Positions 1 to 9,276 of a DNA stretch of 64,000 nucleotides are shown in pieces (within the stretch, counting starts at the first letter, position 1; the number at the start of each line of letters is the position of its first letter). A program made the position numbers and the translations under genes. The DNA comes from Salibaculum griseiflavum (GTDB lineage Bacteria > Pseudomonadota > Alphaproteobacteria > Rhodobacterales > Rhodobacteraceae): contig NZ_QETF01000014.1 in assembly GCF_003129565.1 (NCBI RefSeq), forward strand, positions 1-64,000, in the 5' to 3' direction. A model generated the notes under the pieces. It was not told where the DNA came from, made no database searches, and saw only the letters and a list, made by a program, of their open reading frames with translations.

Positions 1-30
1 GCACTGGAGGATGTGGTAGTCGTCTTCATG
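1..30 (-). CDS. Start of an unknown gene running off the left edge
   Basis: An ATG at position 30 read leftwards gives MKTTTTSSSA before the window ends. A GGAAG Shine-Dalgarno-like stretch sits a few bases upstream of it, and a CCCCGAGCC/GGCTCaGGGG hairpin lies at 56-77, in what would be its leader. Only ten codons are visible, so the product cannot be named. It starts next to the point where the rightward autotransporter reading frame loses sense, so an inserted element such as an insertion sequence is one possibility, but no transposase motif can be seen. Confidence 0.3.
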
Positions 31-693
31 GTGTTGCTTCCTTTTTGGTTTGATCACCCCGAGCCTACGGCTCAGGGGAAGCAACGCCACCCTTTTTCAA
101 AGTTTCAACATCCGTCGGGACATCCCCATGCCGTGCACCAATTGGATGAGGAGGTCTTCTTGGATGGCTTTGTCACGTTGGGCGTTGGCAACAATGATCT
201 GGAAATGGCCAATGACGTGCTGGCGCTGGAAAGCGACTACACCACGCGCGCGGCCACTCTGGGGGCGTCTCTCTCCGGCGTTTATGAGCACAAGCAGTAC
301 GAGTTCCGCCCCGAGCTGGCCTTCAGCTACGGTAAGACCTGGATTGGCACTATGGACTTCACGGGCCGCGCCTATGGCTTGGTGGACGACACGCTGAGCT
401 TGGATGCAGGAACTGTGTCGATTGCAAACCTGACGCTGCGACCTGAAATGATTTTGGCGCTGGACGCCGGCACGGTGGCCGAGAGCAACTCCCAGTTCAG
501 CTTTGCGCCGCGGCTGATCTGCGAAAGCCGCAAGATCACGCAGACCACCGAGGACTGCGGGGGGGGTGCAGAACTGGGGCTGAGCAGTCAATCCGAGGAT
601 GGTCGCAGCCGGACCAAACTCCGCATCATCATGGACCGCGTGGGCGATACCACACGCTCCAGCCTCGCGTTCAACCTCGAACATCGGTTCTAA
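13..693 (+). pseudogene. 5'-truncated autotransporter beta-barrel fragment
   Basis: From about position 157 the frame reads like the C-terminal barrel of a large autotransporter: alternating hydrophobic and polar residues, FLDGFVTLGVG near the start of the good part, and a terminal NLEHRF ending in phenylalanine, the usual outer-membrane barrel signature. The upstream part of the same frame (about 13-156) is Pro/His-rich, does not resemble a barrel, and carries no signal peptide or plausible start. I read this as the last 180 or so residues of a gene cut by another sequence on its left. It is followed by a terminator-like hairpin. A fragment like this cannot be secreted alone. The exact join point is not resolvable by eye. 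Confidence 0.6.
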
Positions 694-710
694 ACACCAC
701 TCACAAGCAC

Positions 711-745
711 CAAAAAGGGGGCGGCCTAAGGGTCGGCCCTTTTTA
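711..745 (+). terminator. Terminator-like hairpin after the autotransporter fragment
   Basis: A G-rich arm preceded by AAAAA and a GGCC-containing arm followed by CTTTTT lie just downstream of the barrel stop codon. The T run suits Rho-independent termination of rightward transcription. The stem has mismatches. Confidence 0.55.
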
Positions 746-1210
746 CGTCAAGATGGCTTAGGGGAAGCAGCGCCCACCCGGCACCGGCCCGCTTTGGCCA
801 ACTCAACTTTGCCTCCCTAAGCCGCACGCCACTTGGCCTGAGCCGGACAGCTCACTGAGCTGCGCGTGCTGAGAGGCGGGTTGTAAGCGCGCCGTGGGCG
901 AGGCCCCAGTAACCTTACCACCGGGCAACGCGCGGTATTTATAAAGCCCGCGTCGCGGGATGCGACATGCCAGTTCAGCCTAGGGCTGTTGCACCACTCG
1001 GGCAAACGAAAGTGACGGTGTCCTCGGCCACCATTGGTACGACCAGTTCGTTGAGGGCGAACATAGGCCTTTGGCGCGCGGTTCCTCTTCTGGATTCCAC
1101 TCGGGCAGCTTGGTTTATGACGCGCCGATTCTTGGGGGCGCTTGCCGTTGCTGGATCGCTTCAGCTGCCCCGAGTTGGGTGGGGCAAGGGTCGCCACGGG
1201 GGGCGAGCTG
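746..1210. other. Gene-free stretch inside the element
   Basis: About 460 bases with no convincing gene. Open frames on both strands are rich in Arg/Pro/Ser, lack a Shine-Dalgarno sequence and match no family I recognise. It separates the autotransporter remnant from the AT-rich, repeat-bearing block that follows. It could hold degraded sequence from an older insertion. Confidence 0.4.
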
Positions 1211-1213
1211 AGC

Positions 1214-1390
1214 AATTTAATAACTGCTTAATAAATACCAAAATATGGGAATTTGGCCATATATAACGGTTATTAAGTGCTGACACACGTGTTCACCTCC
1301 CCTTCATCTCCTGAAATGAGGGGTTCATCTCCTATTCATCTCCCCCTCCACCTCAGCTTCGCCTCCTATTCATCTCCCCTTCATCTACCC
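1214..1390. repeat. AT-rich block plus TTCATCTCC-type short repeats; candidate element origin
   Basis: Positions 1214-1276 are strikingly AT-rich for this window and contain TTAATAAC and its inverse GGTTATTAAGTGC; GTTATTAAGGTGC recurs at 1464-1475. The next 110 bases carry six copies of a 9-mer close to TTCATCTCC (starting near 1292, 1303, 1324, 1335, 1369 and 1380). An AT-rich melting region beside short direct repeats, next to a replicative primase-helicase gene, is the usual layout of an iteron-type origin. That function is inferred. Confidence 0.45.
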
Positions 1391-1417
1391 TGTTCTTCCA
1401 CCCCCCATACCCCCCTA

Positions 1418-1455
1418 GGGGCTGCCCGCCCCCTTTGGGGGCGGGCGGGCAGCCC
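1418..1455 (-). terminator. Strong GC hairpin just downstream of the primase-helicase gene
   Basis: A 15-base arm GGGCTGCCCGCCCCC pairs with its complement after a TTT loop; the second arm carries an extra GGGC bulge. It lies 12 bases past the stop codon of the leftward primase-helicase gene. There is no T run on that strand, so it may act as a Rho-assisted stop, an mRNA 3' cap or a replication structure. Confidence 0.5.
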
Positions 1456-1466
1456 TTAACTCGTTA

Positions 1467-3740
1467 TTAAGGTGCGTCACCACCTTCAGCTTGATCGCCC
1501 CCCGGTGGAGACGATGCGAGCACAAGTTGGCTCACGCGCTTGGACGGCGGCCCACTCTGTTCGTTGCGGATAGCGCCATCGGACATGAGTTGATACATGG
1601 CCTGCTTGAATGCAGCCTTTTGCACTCCTTCGCTGTCCGGATGCTCTGCGAACTGTTTGGGGGCATAGTTGGGCCCGGAGGAGGCGTTGACCTTGAAACC
1701 GTTCGCGTTGAACTGCCGCAACAGCACCACAAACACCCTCTTGGCTTTGTCCGTGATGTTCTCGCCGCCATTGAGGCCGGACGTGCCTGCGCCCGTGCAG
1801 CCCCCCGTAGGAACGAACACGCCCCTTTGGTAGCGCAACCCAAGCGCGCCGCCTTTCGGGCCGTAGTTGGCTTTCATGGTCGTGAGGATGCGCGCGTCGG
1901 GGTCCGGCTCATATCCATCACGCATGTCGCGCGACAGATACAGCCGCGACCGGGCCGAGTTGCTCCATGCAACAGACCCGCTGTCACCGCTGCCGGAACT
2001 CATGCCGCTCTTACTCGGGTGCGCCAAGAGCACTACCGCGCAGTTATGCTGGATTGCCAAGCCGCGCAAAAGACCGATGAACTGTCTGGCCTGAGACTTG
2101 TCGTTCTCGTCGCCTGCATAAAGATCGTTCAGCGTATCGAGCACGATCAGCGCCGGTGCATCGCGCAAAACTTGCGCTTCGATCTCCGCGAACAACCCCG
2201 TGGCGGCCAAACGTCCCGCGGGATCAAACGTCCCGAGAATGGCATCCTCGCCCGCCAAGCTGCGCACGGTCAGCCGGTCCAAGTCCTGCAAGGTCAGACC
2301 TGAGCCAGTTGCAGTTAAGGCCAGACGTCGATGCAATTCAGGCACATCGTCCTCTGCTGAGATGAACAGCGCGCTACCGCTGTGAACGTCCTGGCCAACC
2401 CAGTCCTTTCCGCTGGCCGTTGCCACGGCCAACTGAAGCGCCAAGAGACTTTTACCTGTGCCGCCATCGCCATAGAGCATCGTTACGTTTTCCAATGGCA
2501 CCAAATCCTCAACCAACCATTTCCGCGGCGGAATGGCCTGGCCGTGCAGTTGGGAAGCTGGGAAAAACGTGCTCGTATGTTTGGCGTTTTGGGCCCCTGT
2601 TGTGGCGCTTTCAATTGCCCTCAACGCTTCGAGCGTAGCTGTTCGCTCGGGTTCTGCCTGTTGGTCCATAGCAGCCAAAGTCAACTCACCGAACACATGC
2701 TTCGCCTCGTTCCACCCGTGCTCCTTGGCTTTTGCAAAAACCGTGGCAACTGACACACCCCCGGCGCGCTCTGAGCTGAAGCTATTCCAAGTCTTGTCGT
2801 TTTCGTCGGTTGGGCCTCCTATCTCGTTGCACCAGTCGTCCCAAATCGCGCGAGCGACATCCTCCCCCAAATCTGAGATCGCGCTATGAACCGCAGCCGA
2901 GATTTTGATCCAGTGTTCGCGGTCGTTATATCGAATATAGCGGAGGGCGTCTGTGAGAGCCGCTGCGCGGCGCTCCGGCGGTATTCCGTACCATTTGCCA
3001 CGTGTAGCCCTCTGCGCCCCTGAGGAGGGGCCTGAAGGCGCTTTTGGCCCCATTGACATGGGTGTGCCGCCAGAACCCAGTTCCCGGCGCTCCAGAAGGC
3101 GCTCACGCAGCCCAGAGGCCTCCGTGATCTCCCCCGTGGAGCCAATCCGCTGCCCAGTGCTCGTGAAGAACTTTTTGCCGTCCGCGAAGAGGCCGACACC
3201 ATTGCGTTCTGCGCCGTTGATAGCCTCATCGCCCGGCTGCCGCTCCATCAGCACCCGAAAGCCATTTTGCGACGGGGACCATTCTAAATAGCTGTCGGGG
3301 TTTGCGATCAGCCCGCGCGCCCACTCATGCAGTTCGCCTTGGTCGTTGAGCACCTCATCGATATCGCCGCCCACCATCGCAGAGCCGGGACGCGGCAGGT
3401 AGCCAAGACCCCACGCGCCGGTTTTATTGGCCTCAATCCCGCGGCGGGTGTTGAACGCTTTGCAGGCCTTGGCGGCTTCCGCGAAGGTCAGCTTGGCCGC
3501 CTCATCCTTGCCAACCTGCTGACCAGTCTCAGCATCCACGGGCAGCTTGTTCATTTTGCCAGGTTTGCCGTTGGCCTTGGCCTCCAACCGGTAGACCAGC
3601 CAATTCCGCTCCTGCTTGGCTATTTCCCAAACAGCACCGCTTGGCCCCACCGGGTGTGTCTCGGCCCGATTGGCTTGGATTGCGTTTTTTTGGCAGTCTG
3701 TTGAGGTTTCTACCCCCGTGGTATTCAAACAGCTATTCAT
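1467..3740 (-). CDS. PrimPol-PriCT-2-RepA-type primase/helicase of the mobile element
   Basis: A 757-residue replication protein that appears to join primase and hexameric helicase in one chain. Residues about 35-230 resemble the archaeo-eukaryotic PrimPol fold, with GDIDEV at 125-130 (candidate metal-binding Asp126 and Asp128) and GLFADGKKFFTSTG near 183-196. Residues about 255-345 fit the PriCT-2 primase C-terminal domain. Residues about 405-645 are a RepA-like AAA ATPase with Walker A GDGGTGKS (424-431) and Walker B ALIVLDTLND near 530-539. A winged-helix-like tail follows. Its stop lies just before the hairpin and candidate origin, and its start overlaps the upstream gene by four bases (ATGA), so the two are probably translated together. 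Proteins of this kind replicate plasmids, phages and satellites; which one applies here is inference. Confidence 0.85.
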   Translation of the reverse strand: MNSCLNTTGVETSTDCQKNAIQANRAETHPVGPSGAVWEIAKQERNWLVYRLEAKANGKPGKMNKLPVDAETGQQVGKDEAAKLTFAEAAKACKAFNTRRGIEANKTGAWGLGYLPRPGSAMVGGDIDEVLNDQGELHEWARGLIANPDSYLEWSPSQNGFRVLMERQPGDEAINGAERNGVGLFADGKKFFTSTGQRIGSTGEITEASGLRERLLERRELGSGGTPMSMGPKAPSGPSSGAQRATRGKWYGIPPERRAAALTDALRYIRYNDREHWIKISAAVHSAISDLGEDVARAIWDDWCNEIGGPTDENDKTWNSFSSERAGGVSVATVFAKAKEHGWNEAKHVFGELTLAAMDQQAEPERTATLEALRAIESATTGAQNAKHTSTFFPASQLHGQAIPPRKWLVEDLVPLENVTMLYGDGGTGKSLLALQLAVATASGKDWVGQDVHSGSALFISAEDDVPELHRRLALTATGSGLTLQDLDRLTVRSLAGEDAILGTFDPAGRLAATGLFAEIEAQVLRDAPALIVLDTLNDLYAGDENDKSQARQFIGLLRGLAIQHNCAVVLLAHPSKSGMSSGSGDSGSVAWSNSARSRLYLSRDMRDGYEPDPDARILTTMKANYGPKGGALGLRYQRGVFVPTGGCTGAGTSGLNGGENITDKAKRVFVVLLRQFNANGFKVNASSGPNYAPKQFAEHPDSEGVQKAAFKQAMYQLMSDGAIRNEQSGPPSKRVSQLVLASSPPGGDQAEGGDAP

Positions 3741-4411
3741 GGCTGCACTCCTGCGCGCTTGGCGATCTTACGCACGATGAATTCACTGAAGGTCTTGGCG
3801 TCTTTTTGGCGATGCGGATTTTGGGCCAATTTGTAGATGTATGTCAGCCAACACACCGCTTCATAGAGTGTAGGACCGGTTTCGTTGTCATCGACGGCGT
3901 TACGGGCCGCCTTTTGGGCCGTCGCTGCGAACAGCTCAATCTCCTCGGTTTCGACCCGGACCCCCTTACGCCAATTAGACACGGGAAGCAGTTCAGGGCC
4001 GTTGGGGTCACCAGTAGGTTGATCCAAACCGAGGAAGTGTCTGTTCAGCTGCCACGTAAACTCGGATATCCAGCGCTTTTTCTTTGGGAACTGGATGCGA
4101 TATTCGACAACCCCAAATGCCTCATAGAGCTGCCGCAAAAGGTCTCCTGGCGTGCATTCATTGAACGACGTTGGCACCAACCAAACCTTAGCAAACTTTG
4201 TGGCATGCACCCGCGCCGCCTTAACGTAGTGGCTGGGAAAGGCATCCTCCACGGCAGTGATTGCATCGTTTTTGCAGAGGGCTATCCCATGTGAGCTAAG
4301 GCAAAGAGATAGACCGAGCGATTCGGTTTCACGCTCAAAGATCGTCTTTGGCAGCTCGTCGGCATCAATGATTTGCTTGGCCGTCGTGTTAGTTTCATGT
4401 ATATCAATCAT
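3737..4411 (-). CDS. Unknown 224-aa element protein coupled to the primase-helicase
   Basis: No family recognised. The protein is soluble, with no signal peptide or membrane segment. It has an acidic N-terminus, a central tract with FPKKKRWISEFTWQLNRHFLG near residues 108-128, and a helical C-terminus ending KIAKRAGVQP. Its stop overlaps the start of the primase-helicase gene by four bases, so it is likely a replication accessory, regulator or packaging-related factor of the same element, but nothing in the sequence proves this. GC content is visibly lower than in the chromosomal genes to the right. Confidence 0.7.
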   Translation of the reverse strand: MIDIHETNTTAKQIIDADELPKTIFERETESLGLSLCLSSHGIALCKNDAITAVEDAFPSHYVKAARVHATKFAKVWLVPTSFNECTPGDLLRQLYEAFGVVEYRIQFPKKKRWISEFTWQLNRHFLGLDQPTGDPNGPELLPVSNWRKGVRVETEEIELFAATAQKAARNAVDDNETGPTLYEAVCWLTYIYKLAQNPHRQKDAKTFSEFIVRKIAKRAGVQP

Positions 4412-4484
4412 AGTGATTGTCCTTCGATCACATAGCGTTGCCTTCGGCCTCTATTGATCGGCAAAGAGGCAGGCATAGGTTTAA

Positions 4485-4510
4485 GCGGCGGGTCCTATGG
4501 GAGCCGCCGC
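4485..4510 (-). terminator. Hairpin downstream of the AlpA-type gene
   Basis: Arms GCGGCGG and CCGCCGC pair perfectly around a 12-base loop, seven bases past the alpA-type stop codon. On the leftward strand it is followed by TTAAACC, so it is a weak terminator candidate separating alpA from the replication genes. Confidence 0.4.
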
Positions 4511-4516
4511 TACCCT

Positions 4517-4795
4517 TCACGCAGCCCGGCTTTCCTCGATGCGGTCTTCGATCCACTGGTGAACTTCATGCTCCAACCAGACCGACAAACGCCCGAGCTT
4601 CACCGGGGCCGGAAATACCCCGTTGCGAATGTCGCGATAGATCGTCGAGCGCGCCAAGCCGCAAAGCGCTATCACTTCAGGCAAGCGTATAAGCCGACTT
4701 GTTTCAGGGCGCTGAGCAACCCCAGTGTTGGAATGTTCAATGATATCCGAAGGGAGTGCCCGCGGTGTTGCGGCACCGGGAGAACGCTGTTTCAT
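4517..4795 (-). CDS. AlpA-family DNA-binding regulator / excision factor
   Basis: A 92-residue protein starting MKQRSPG. The C-terminal 60 residues are a typical AlpA/MerR-like winged helix: RLPEVIALCGLARSTIYRDI (residues about 36-55), then GVFPAPVKLGRLSVWLEHEVHQWIEDRI. The family regulates integrase genes and serves as recombination directionality factors in P4-like elements and satellites. I chose the ATG at 4795 because the upstream open frame runs through hairpins and reads as basic low-complexity sequence, and because a promoter lies further upstream (4959-4988). It sits between the replication genes and the integrase, where such switches are normally found. Confidence 0.8.
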   Translation of the reverse strand: MKQRSPGAATPRALPSDIIEHSNTGVAQRPETSRLIRLPEVIALCGLARSTIYRDIRNGVFPAPVKLGRLSVWLEHEVHQWIEDRIEESRAA

Positions 4796-4889
4796 GCTGA
4801 TGTCCCATAGATTTTGGGTTATTTTGGAACCCAAACTTTTCCGTACACGTCGAGTAAGCCGGCGCTCGTGCACGATCGTTAGAACAACG

Positions 4890-4946
4890 GTCAAAGCGTA
4901 GCGCTTTGACATGAGCGTTGCCAAGGTGGCTGGCAAGGCCACCTTG
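4890..4946 (-). promoter_or_regulatory. Two perfect hairpins in the leader of the AlpA-type gene
   Basis: Inverted repeat GTCAAAGCG/CGCTTTGAC with a 3-base loop (4890-4910) and inverted repeat CAAGGTGGC/GCCACCTTG with a 7-base loop (4922-4946) follow each other. If transcription starts from the promoter at 4959-4988, both fall inside a leader of about 160 nt ahead of the alpA-type start. They could be RNA hairpins or protein operators. Confidence 0.5.
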
Positions 4947-4958
4947 ATTTATGTCCAC

Positions 4959-4988
4959 ATATTGCCATTTGGGGCCACAGGCTGTCAA
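4959..4988 (-). promoter_or_regulatory. Candidate sigma70-type promoter for the AlpA-type gene
   Basis: Read leftwards, a consensus TTGACA (-35, positions 4983-4988) is followed after 18 bases by CAATAT (-10, 4959-4964). An 8-bp inverted repeat GGCTGTCA/TGACAGCC (4980-4987 and 5010-5017) overlaps the -35 box and could be an operator for an element-encoded regulator. Confidence 0.5.
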
Positions 4989-5062
4989 CATGTGGTGCCA
5001 TTCGAGATGTGACAGCCATGCAAAAATACCTTGGCTATCGCTATGCCGAACATTTCATCAGG

Positions 5063-6328
5063 TCATCTTCGCATGGTCACCACGTTTTTCGCCCCCGTGG
5101 TGACGTCTTGGCCGTCCAAGTGAGACGCCCAGGCTTCCATCATCGGACGGCGACGCTCAACCGCAGAAACGCGCATATAAGCCCGTTCCACGGCCCCCAG
5201 CTGGTGCGCCAGCTGCTCTTCAATCAGTTCACGCGCAAACTCCGTACAGGTGGCGGCCCAGCCTTTGAACGTGGCCCGCAATCCATGCACGGTGTACTGG
5301 CCATAGTTCATGCGCTTGAGCTGCATGATCGCAGCCATCTCCGACAGCGGCTTACCTTTGCGTGGACCGGGAAACAGCCAGTCCTCCGGCGCCACATCGC
5401 GCCCATGCCGCCGTTTGGCTTCCTCCAAAATCACCGCCATGCGTTCCGTGATCGGCACCACATGATCGCGACGCATCTTCATACGCTCGGCCGGGATCGT
5501 CCACACCATCCGGTTCAGGTCAAGTTCCGCCCAGGTCCCAAAACGAGCCTCCCCCGTTCGGCAGGCCGAAAGCGCAATCCATTCAAGCATCAGAGCCGCA
5601 GTGCTCTCCGCCTGTCGGGTGCGCAGCTCCGCAATGAACGGTGAGATTTCATCATGTGGGATGCTGGCGTGGTGCCCACGGGTCAGTTTGCGCGGCGCAG
5701 GCAGGGTCGCATCAAATTGCCGCCATGCAGCTGGGTTATCCGCATGAAAGTAACCATTCTGCGTGGCATGGCTGAACAGCCGCTCCAAACGCTCTCGGCT
5801 GCGTGTGGCTGTGACGCTTTTCGTGGTCCAGATCGGGCGCAACACGGCCAACACATCATCACGCGTCACCTTGGCCAAGGGCAGCGCGCGCAAACTTGCA
5901 GCATGTTTGCGAAACGTCGCTTCCCACTGCTGGATATGCGCTGCGTTGCTGAAGTTGGGCAGAACCGTTGGCAGGAAAATCTCGTCCGCATAGCGGCCAA
6001 ACGTCATCTCTTCGGCTTGAGCCGCTTGCGCCTCCGCTTTGGCGGCCTCTGCAGCCTGCTGGGCCTCCTCGATAGGGTCGAGCCCCGCTGCTACCATGTC
6101 ACGCGCTGCTGCGGCTTTCTTACGCGCCTGTGCCAAGGTTGTGGCCGGAAAGGACCCAAGACCCATTTCCCGTTGGTTCATCTTTGGCCCAGGTCTGTAG
6201 CGCAGCACCCACCGCGTGTTGCCCCTGGCCCCGCATCGCAGCGTCAGCCCGCCGCCGTCACTGAGCGTGGTGCCGGGCTTAACGCTTTCGACCTGCTTCA
6301 CCGTCAGAAGGTGCAGTCCCTTTACCAT
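5063..6328 (-). CDS. Tyrosine recombinase integrase (P4-type, DUF4102 N-terminus)
   Basis: A 421-residue phage-type integrase. The N-terminal arm-binding domain (residues about 5-85; LTLRCGARGNTRWVLRYR) is the DUF4102 type, followed by an Ala/Glu-rich linker, a SAM-like core-binding domain (about 108-205) and the catalytic domain. The catalytic set is visible: Arg257 in ACRTGEARF, His348 and Arg351 in HGLRATF, His375 in LAHQLG and the nucleophile Tyr384 in AYMRVS. Length is normal, so it is probably active. It would insert the element into a tRNA 3' end, consistent with the tRNA-Ser-like 15-mer about 210 bases beyond its start codon. Confidence 0.93.
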   Translation of the reverse strand: MVKGLHLLTVKQVESVKPGTTLSDGGGLTLRCGARGNTRWVLRYRPGPKMNQREMGLGSFPATTLAQARKKAAAARDMVAAGLDPIEEAQQAAEAAKAEAQAAQAEEMTFGRYADEIFLPTVLPNFSNAAHIQQWEATFRKHAASLRALPLAKVTRDDVLAVLRPIWTTKSVTATRSRERLERLFSHATQNGYFHADNPAAWRQFDATLPAPRKLTRGHHASIPHDEISPFIAELRTRQAESTAALMLEWIALSACRTGEARFGTWAELDLNRMVWTIPAERMKMRRDHVVPITERMAVILEEAKRRHGRDVAPEDWLFPGPRKGKPLSEMAAIMQLKRMNYGQYTVHGLRATFKGWAATCTEFARELIEEQLAHQLGAVERAYMRVSAVERRRPMMEAWASHLDGQDVTTGAKNVVTMRR

Positions 6329-6535
6329 GACCTCACCCCCCGCATTGCCTCAAAATTCATGTTCGCCCCTCCGTCTGACCAAATCCCAGCCCCTCAATAG
6401 CCCCTCAAAAACCGTGGCTGTCAGAAGTCAGTAGCAGACAGGCATGGACAAGGCAAATAGCTAAGTAACTGTTTTAATGTATATTTTGTGTATATGATGT
6501 TTTGAGATGGACAGTCCTGGACGTGGGTTTACCGG

Positions 6536-6550
6536 CCTGTCTCTCCGCCA
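6536..6550 (+). other. Candidate attachment site (tRNA-Ser 3' end copy)
   Basis: CCTGTCTCTCCGCCA has the form of the acceptor 3' end of a bacterial tRNA-Ser including CCA, but no tRNA body precedes it. Such orphan 3' ends are left at the distal end of elements that integrate into tRNA genes. The intact tRNA-Ser would then lie to the left, outside this window. Identification rests on resemblance only. Confidence 0.55.
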
Positions 6551-6584
6551 CTAGCAGAAGGCAGCACAGCGATTGCGCGCTGTC

Positions 6585-6872
6585 CTAATTGCTGACCAAA
6601 CCAGCCAGAATCAGGAAAATGAGCCACCCTAATATAGTCGAACCAGTCGCGCCGACTGCGGTTTGGCCTTCTATCTCGAAAAAGGTTCGAAGTGGTTCTT
6701 GAGACAAGATCCAGTCTCCCGGGTAAGTCCAGATCCATGAGATCGCGCCCCAAACATCTGAAATCGTCAGACCCGCTTCACAGTCAAAGAACTCTATGCC
6801 ATCAGACGGCCACATAAGCCGCCAACCTGGCATATAATCTTCCATCCTTTCAGCGCACTGGGCCCAATTCAT
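6585..6872 (-). CDS. Small unknown protein with a C-terminal membrane segment
   Basis: A 95-residue protein that I do not recognise. The N-terminal 70 residues are acidic and Trp-rich (WGAISWIWTYPGDW near residues 41-54). The last 20, STILGWLIFLILAGLVSN, form one hydrophobic helix that could anchor it in the membrane. The start has a good Shine-Dalgarno (TTTTTGGAG, eight bases before ATG). Base composition is low-GC like the element rather than like glpK. It lies outside the candidate attachment site at 6536-6550, so it may come from an older insertion. Confidence 0.6.
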   Translation of the reverse strand: MNWAQCAERMEDYMPGWRLMWPSDGIEFFDCEAGLTISDVWGAISWIWTYPGDWILSQEPLRTFFEIEGQTAVGATGSTILGWLIFLILAGLVSN

Positions 6873-6945
6873 GGCTAAACTCCAAAAAGCGAACGCTAAA
6901 CCTATTTAACTGCTCCCAGTCATTTGAGAGTCGGTTGGCTCGGCA

Positions 6946-8412
<1,467 letters not shown>

Positions 8413-8424
8413 GTCTGTCCTCCC

Positions 8425-9138
8425 TCAGCCCCGGAAGCCCGTGGCCACTACGAATTTTTCCGAACTGTCCGACCGCGACGCGGGCGGCTTCACGTTCACG
8501 ACCTTGGTGAATTTCTGCTTGAGCAGTTTCTGCAGCTCGCCTTCTGCGCCCCCGGCCAGCACCTTGGCGACGAAAGTGCCGCCCTCTTCGAGAACGTCGA
8601 AGGCGAAATAGGCGGCGGCCTCGCAAAGGGCGATGATGCGCAGATGGTCGGTTTGCTTGTGGCCCGAGGACGCCGCGGCCATGTCCGACATGACCACGTC
8701 GGCCTTGCCACCCAGCCAGGCCTTGACCTGGTCGTCGGCGCCCTCGTCCATGAAATCGAGCTGGTGGATCTCGGCCCCGGCAATCGGCTCGACCTCCTGC
8801 AGGTCGATCCCCAGCAGGGTGCCCTGGGGCTTGCCCTTTTTCTCGCCCAGGGCATTGACCCGCGGCACGGCAACCTGCAGCCAGCCGCCGGGCGCACAGC
8901 CCAGGTCGACCACCCGCGTGCCGGGCCGCAGGAAGCCGAACTTGTCGTCCAGCTCCATGATCTTGAAGGCCGCGCGGCCGCGATAGCCCTCGGCCTGGGC
9001 GCGCTTGACGTAAGGGTCGTTCAACTGCCGCTGCAACCAGCGGGTGGACGAGTGCTTGCGCCCACGCGCGGTCTTGACCTTGACGGTCAGGTCACGCTGA
9101 CCGCGACCGCTGGTGTTCTTGCCGGGTTTCTTTGCCAT
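8425..9138 (-). CDS. rlmE: 23S rRNA 2'-O-ribose U2552 methyltransferase
   Basis: Methylates the ribose of 23S rRNA U2552 using S-adenosylmethionine at a late stage of 50S assembly; the FtsJ/RrmJ family. 237 residues, a little longer than the E. coli enzyme because of a basic N-terminal tail. [12 protein letters not shown] holds the first catalytic Lys, [14 protein letters not shown] is the SAM-binding loop, DVVMSDMAA holds the catalytic Asp, and [11 protein letters not shown] the second Lys. I start it at the internal ATG at 9138 (MAKKPGK) because the upstream extension is not conserved-looking. It likely forms an operon with glpK. Confidence 0.93.
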   Translation of the reverse strand: MAKKPGKNTSGRGQRDLTVKVKTARGRKHSSTRWLQRQLNDPYVKRAQAEGYRGRAAFKIMELDDKFGFLRPGTRVVDLGCAPGGWLQVAVPRVNALGEKKGKPQGTLLGIDLQEVEPIAGAEIHQLDFMDEGADDQVKAWLGGKADVVMSDMAAASSGHKQTDHLRIIALCEAAAYFAFDVLEEGGTFVAKVLAGGAEGELQKLLKQKFTKVVNVKPPASRSDSSEKFVVATGFRG

Positions 9139-9240
9139 GGGATGCAGAGGTAGCGGCCATTCGGGGTGTAGTAAAGCCGCCAAAGCTGCGGCCGGGCCCG
9201 GTTTCGCCCTTGCAACGGGGCCGTCCCCCGGCCTATCACG

Positions 9241-9251
9241 CTAGCGCTAAC
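9241..9251. promoter_or_regulatory. LacI-type operator upstream of glk
   Basis: CTAGCGCTAAC, one base from the perfect palindrome found before zwf, lies 26-36 bases upstream of the glk start codon. See the sites at 21713 and 40215; the shared motif suggests one sugar-responsive LacI-family regulator, whose gene is not in the window. Confidence 0.6.
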
Positions 9252-9276
9252 GGAACCTGCCCGGATCGAGGCCCAG

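Noticed and set aside
56-77. Group II intron or retron RNA hairpin at the left edge
   Set aside because: Only a simple 9-10 bp palindrome; no domain V-like sequence or reverse transcriptase.
817-1215. 132-codon leftward open frame in the element's gene-free stretch
   Set aside because: Arg/Ser/Pro-rich, no ribosome site, no recognisable family, and it ends in sequence that looks non-coding on both strands.
1292-1390. CRISPR array
   Set aside because: Repeats are only 9 bases, irregularly spaced, without unique equal-length spacers or cas genes.
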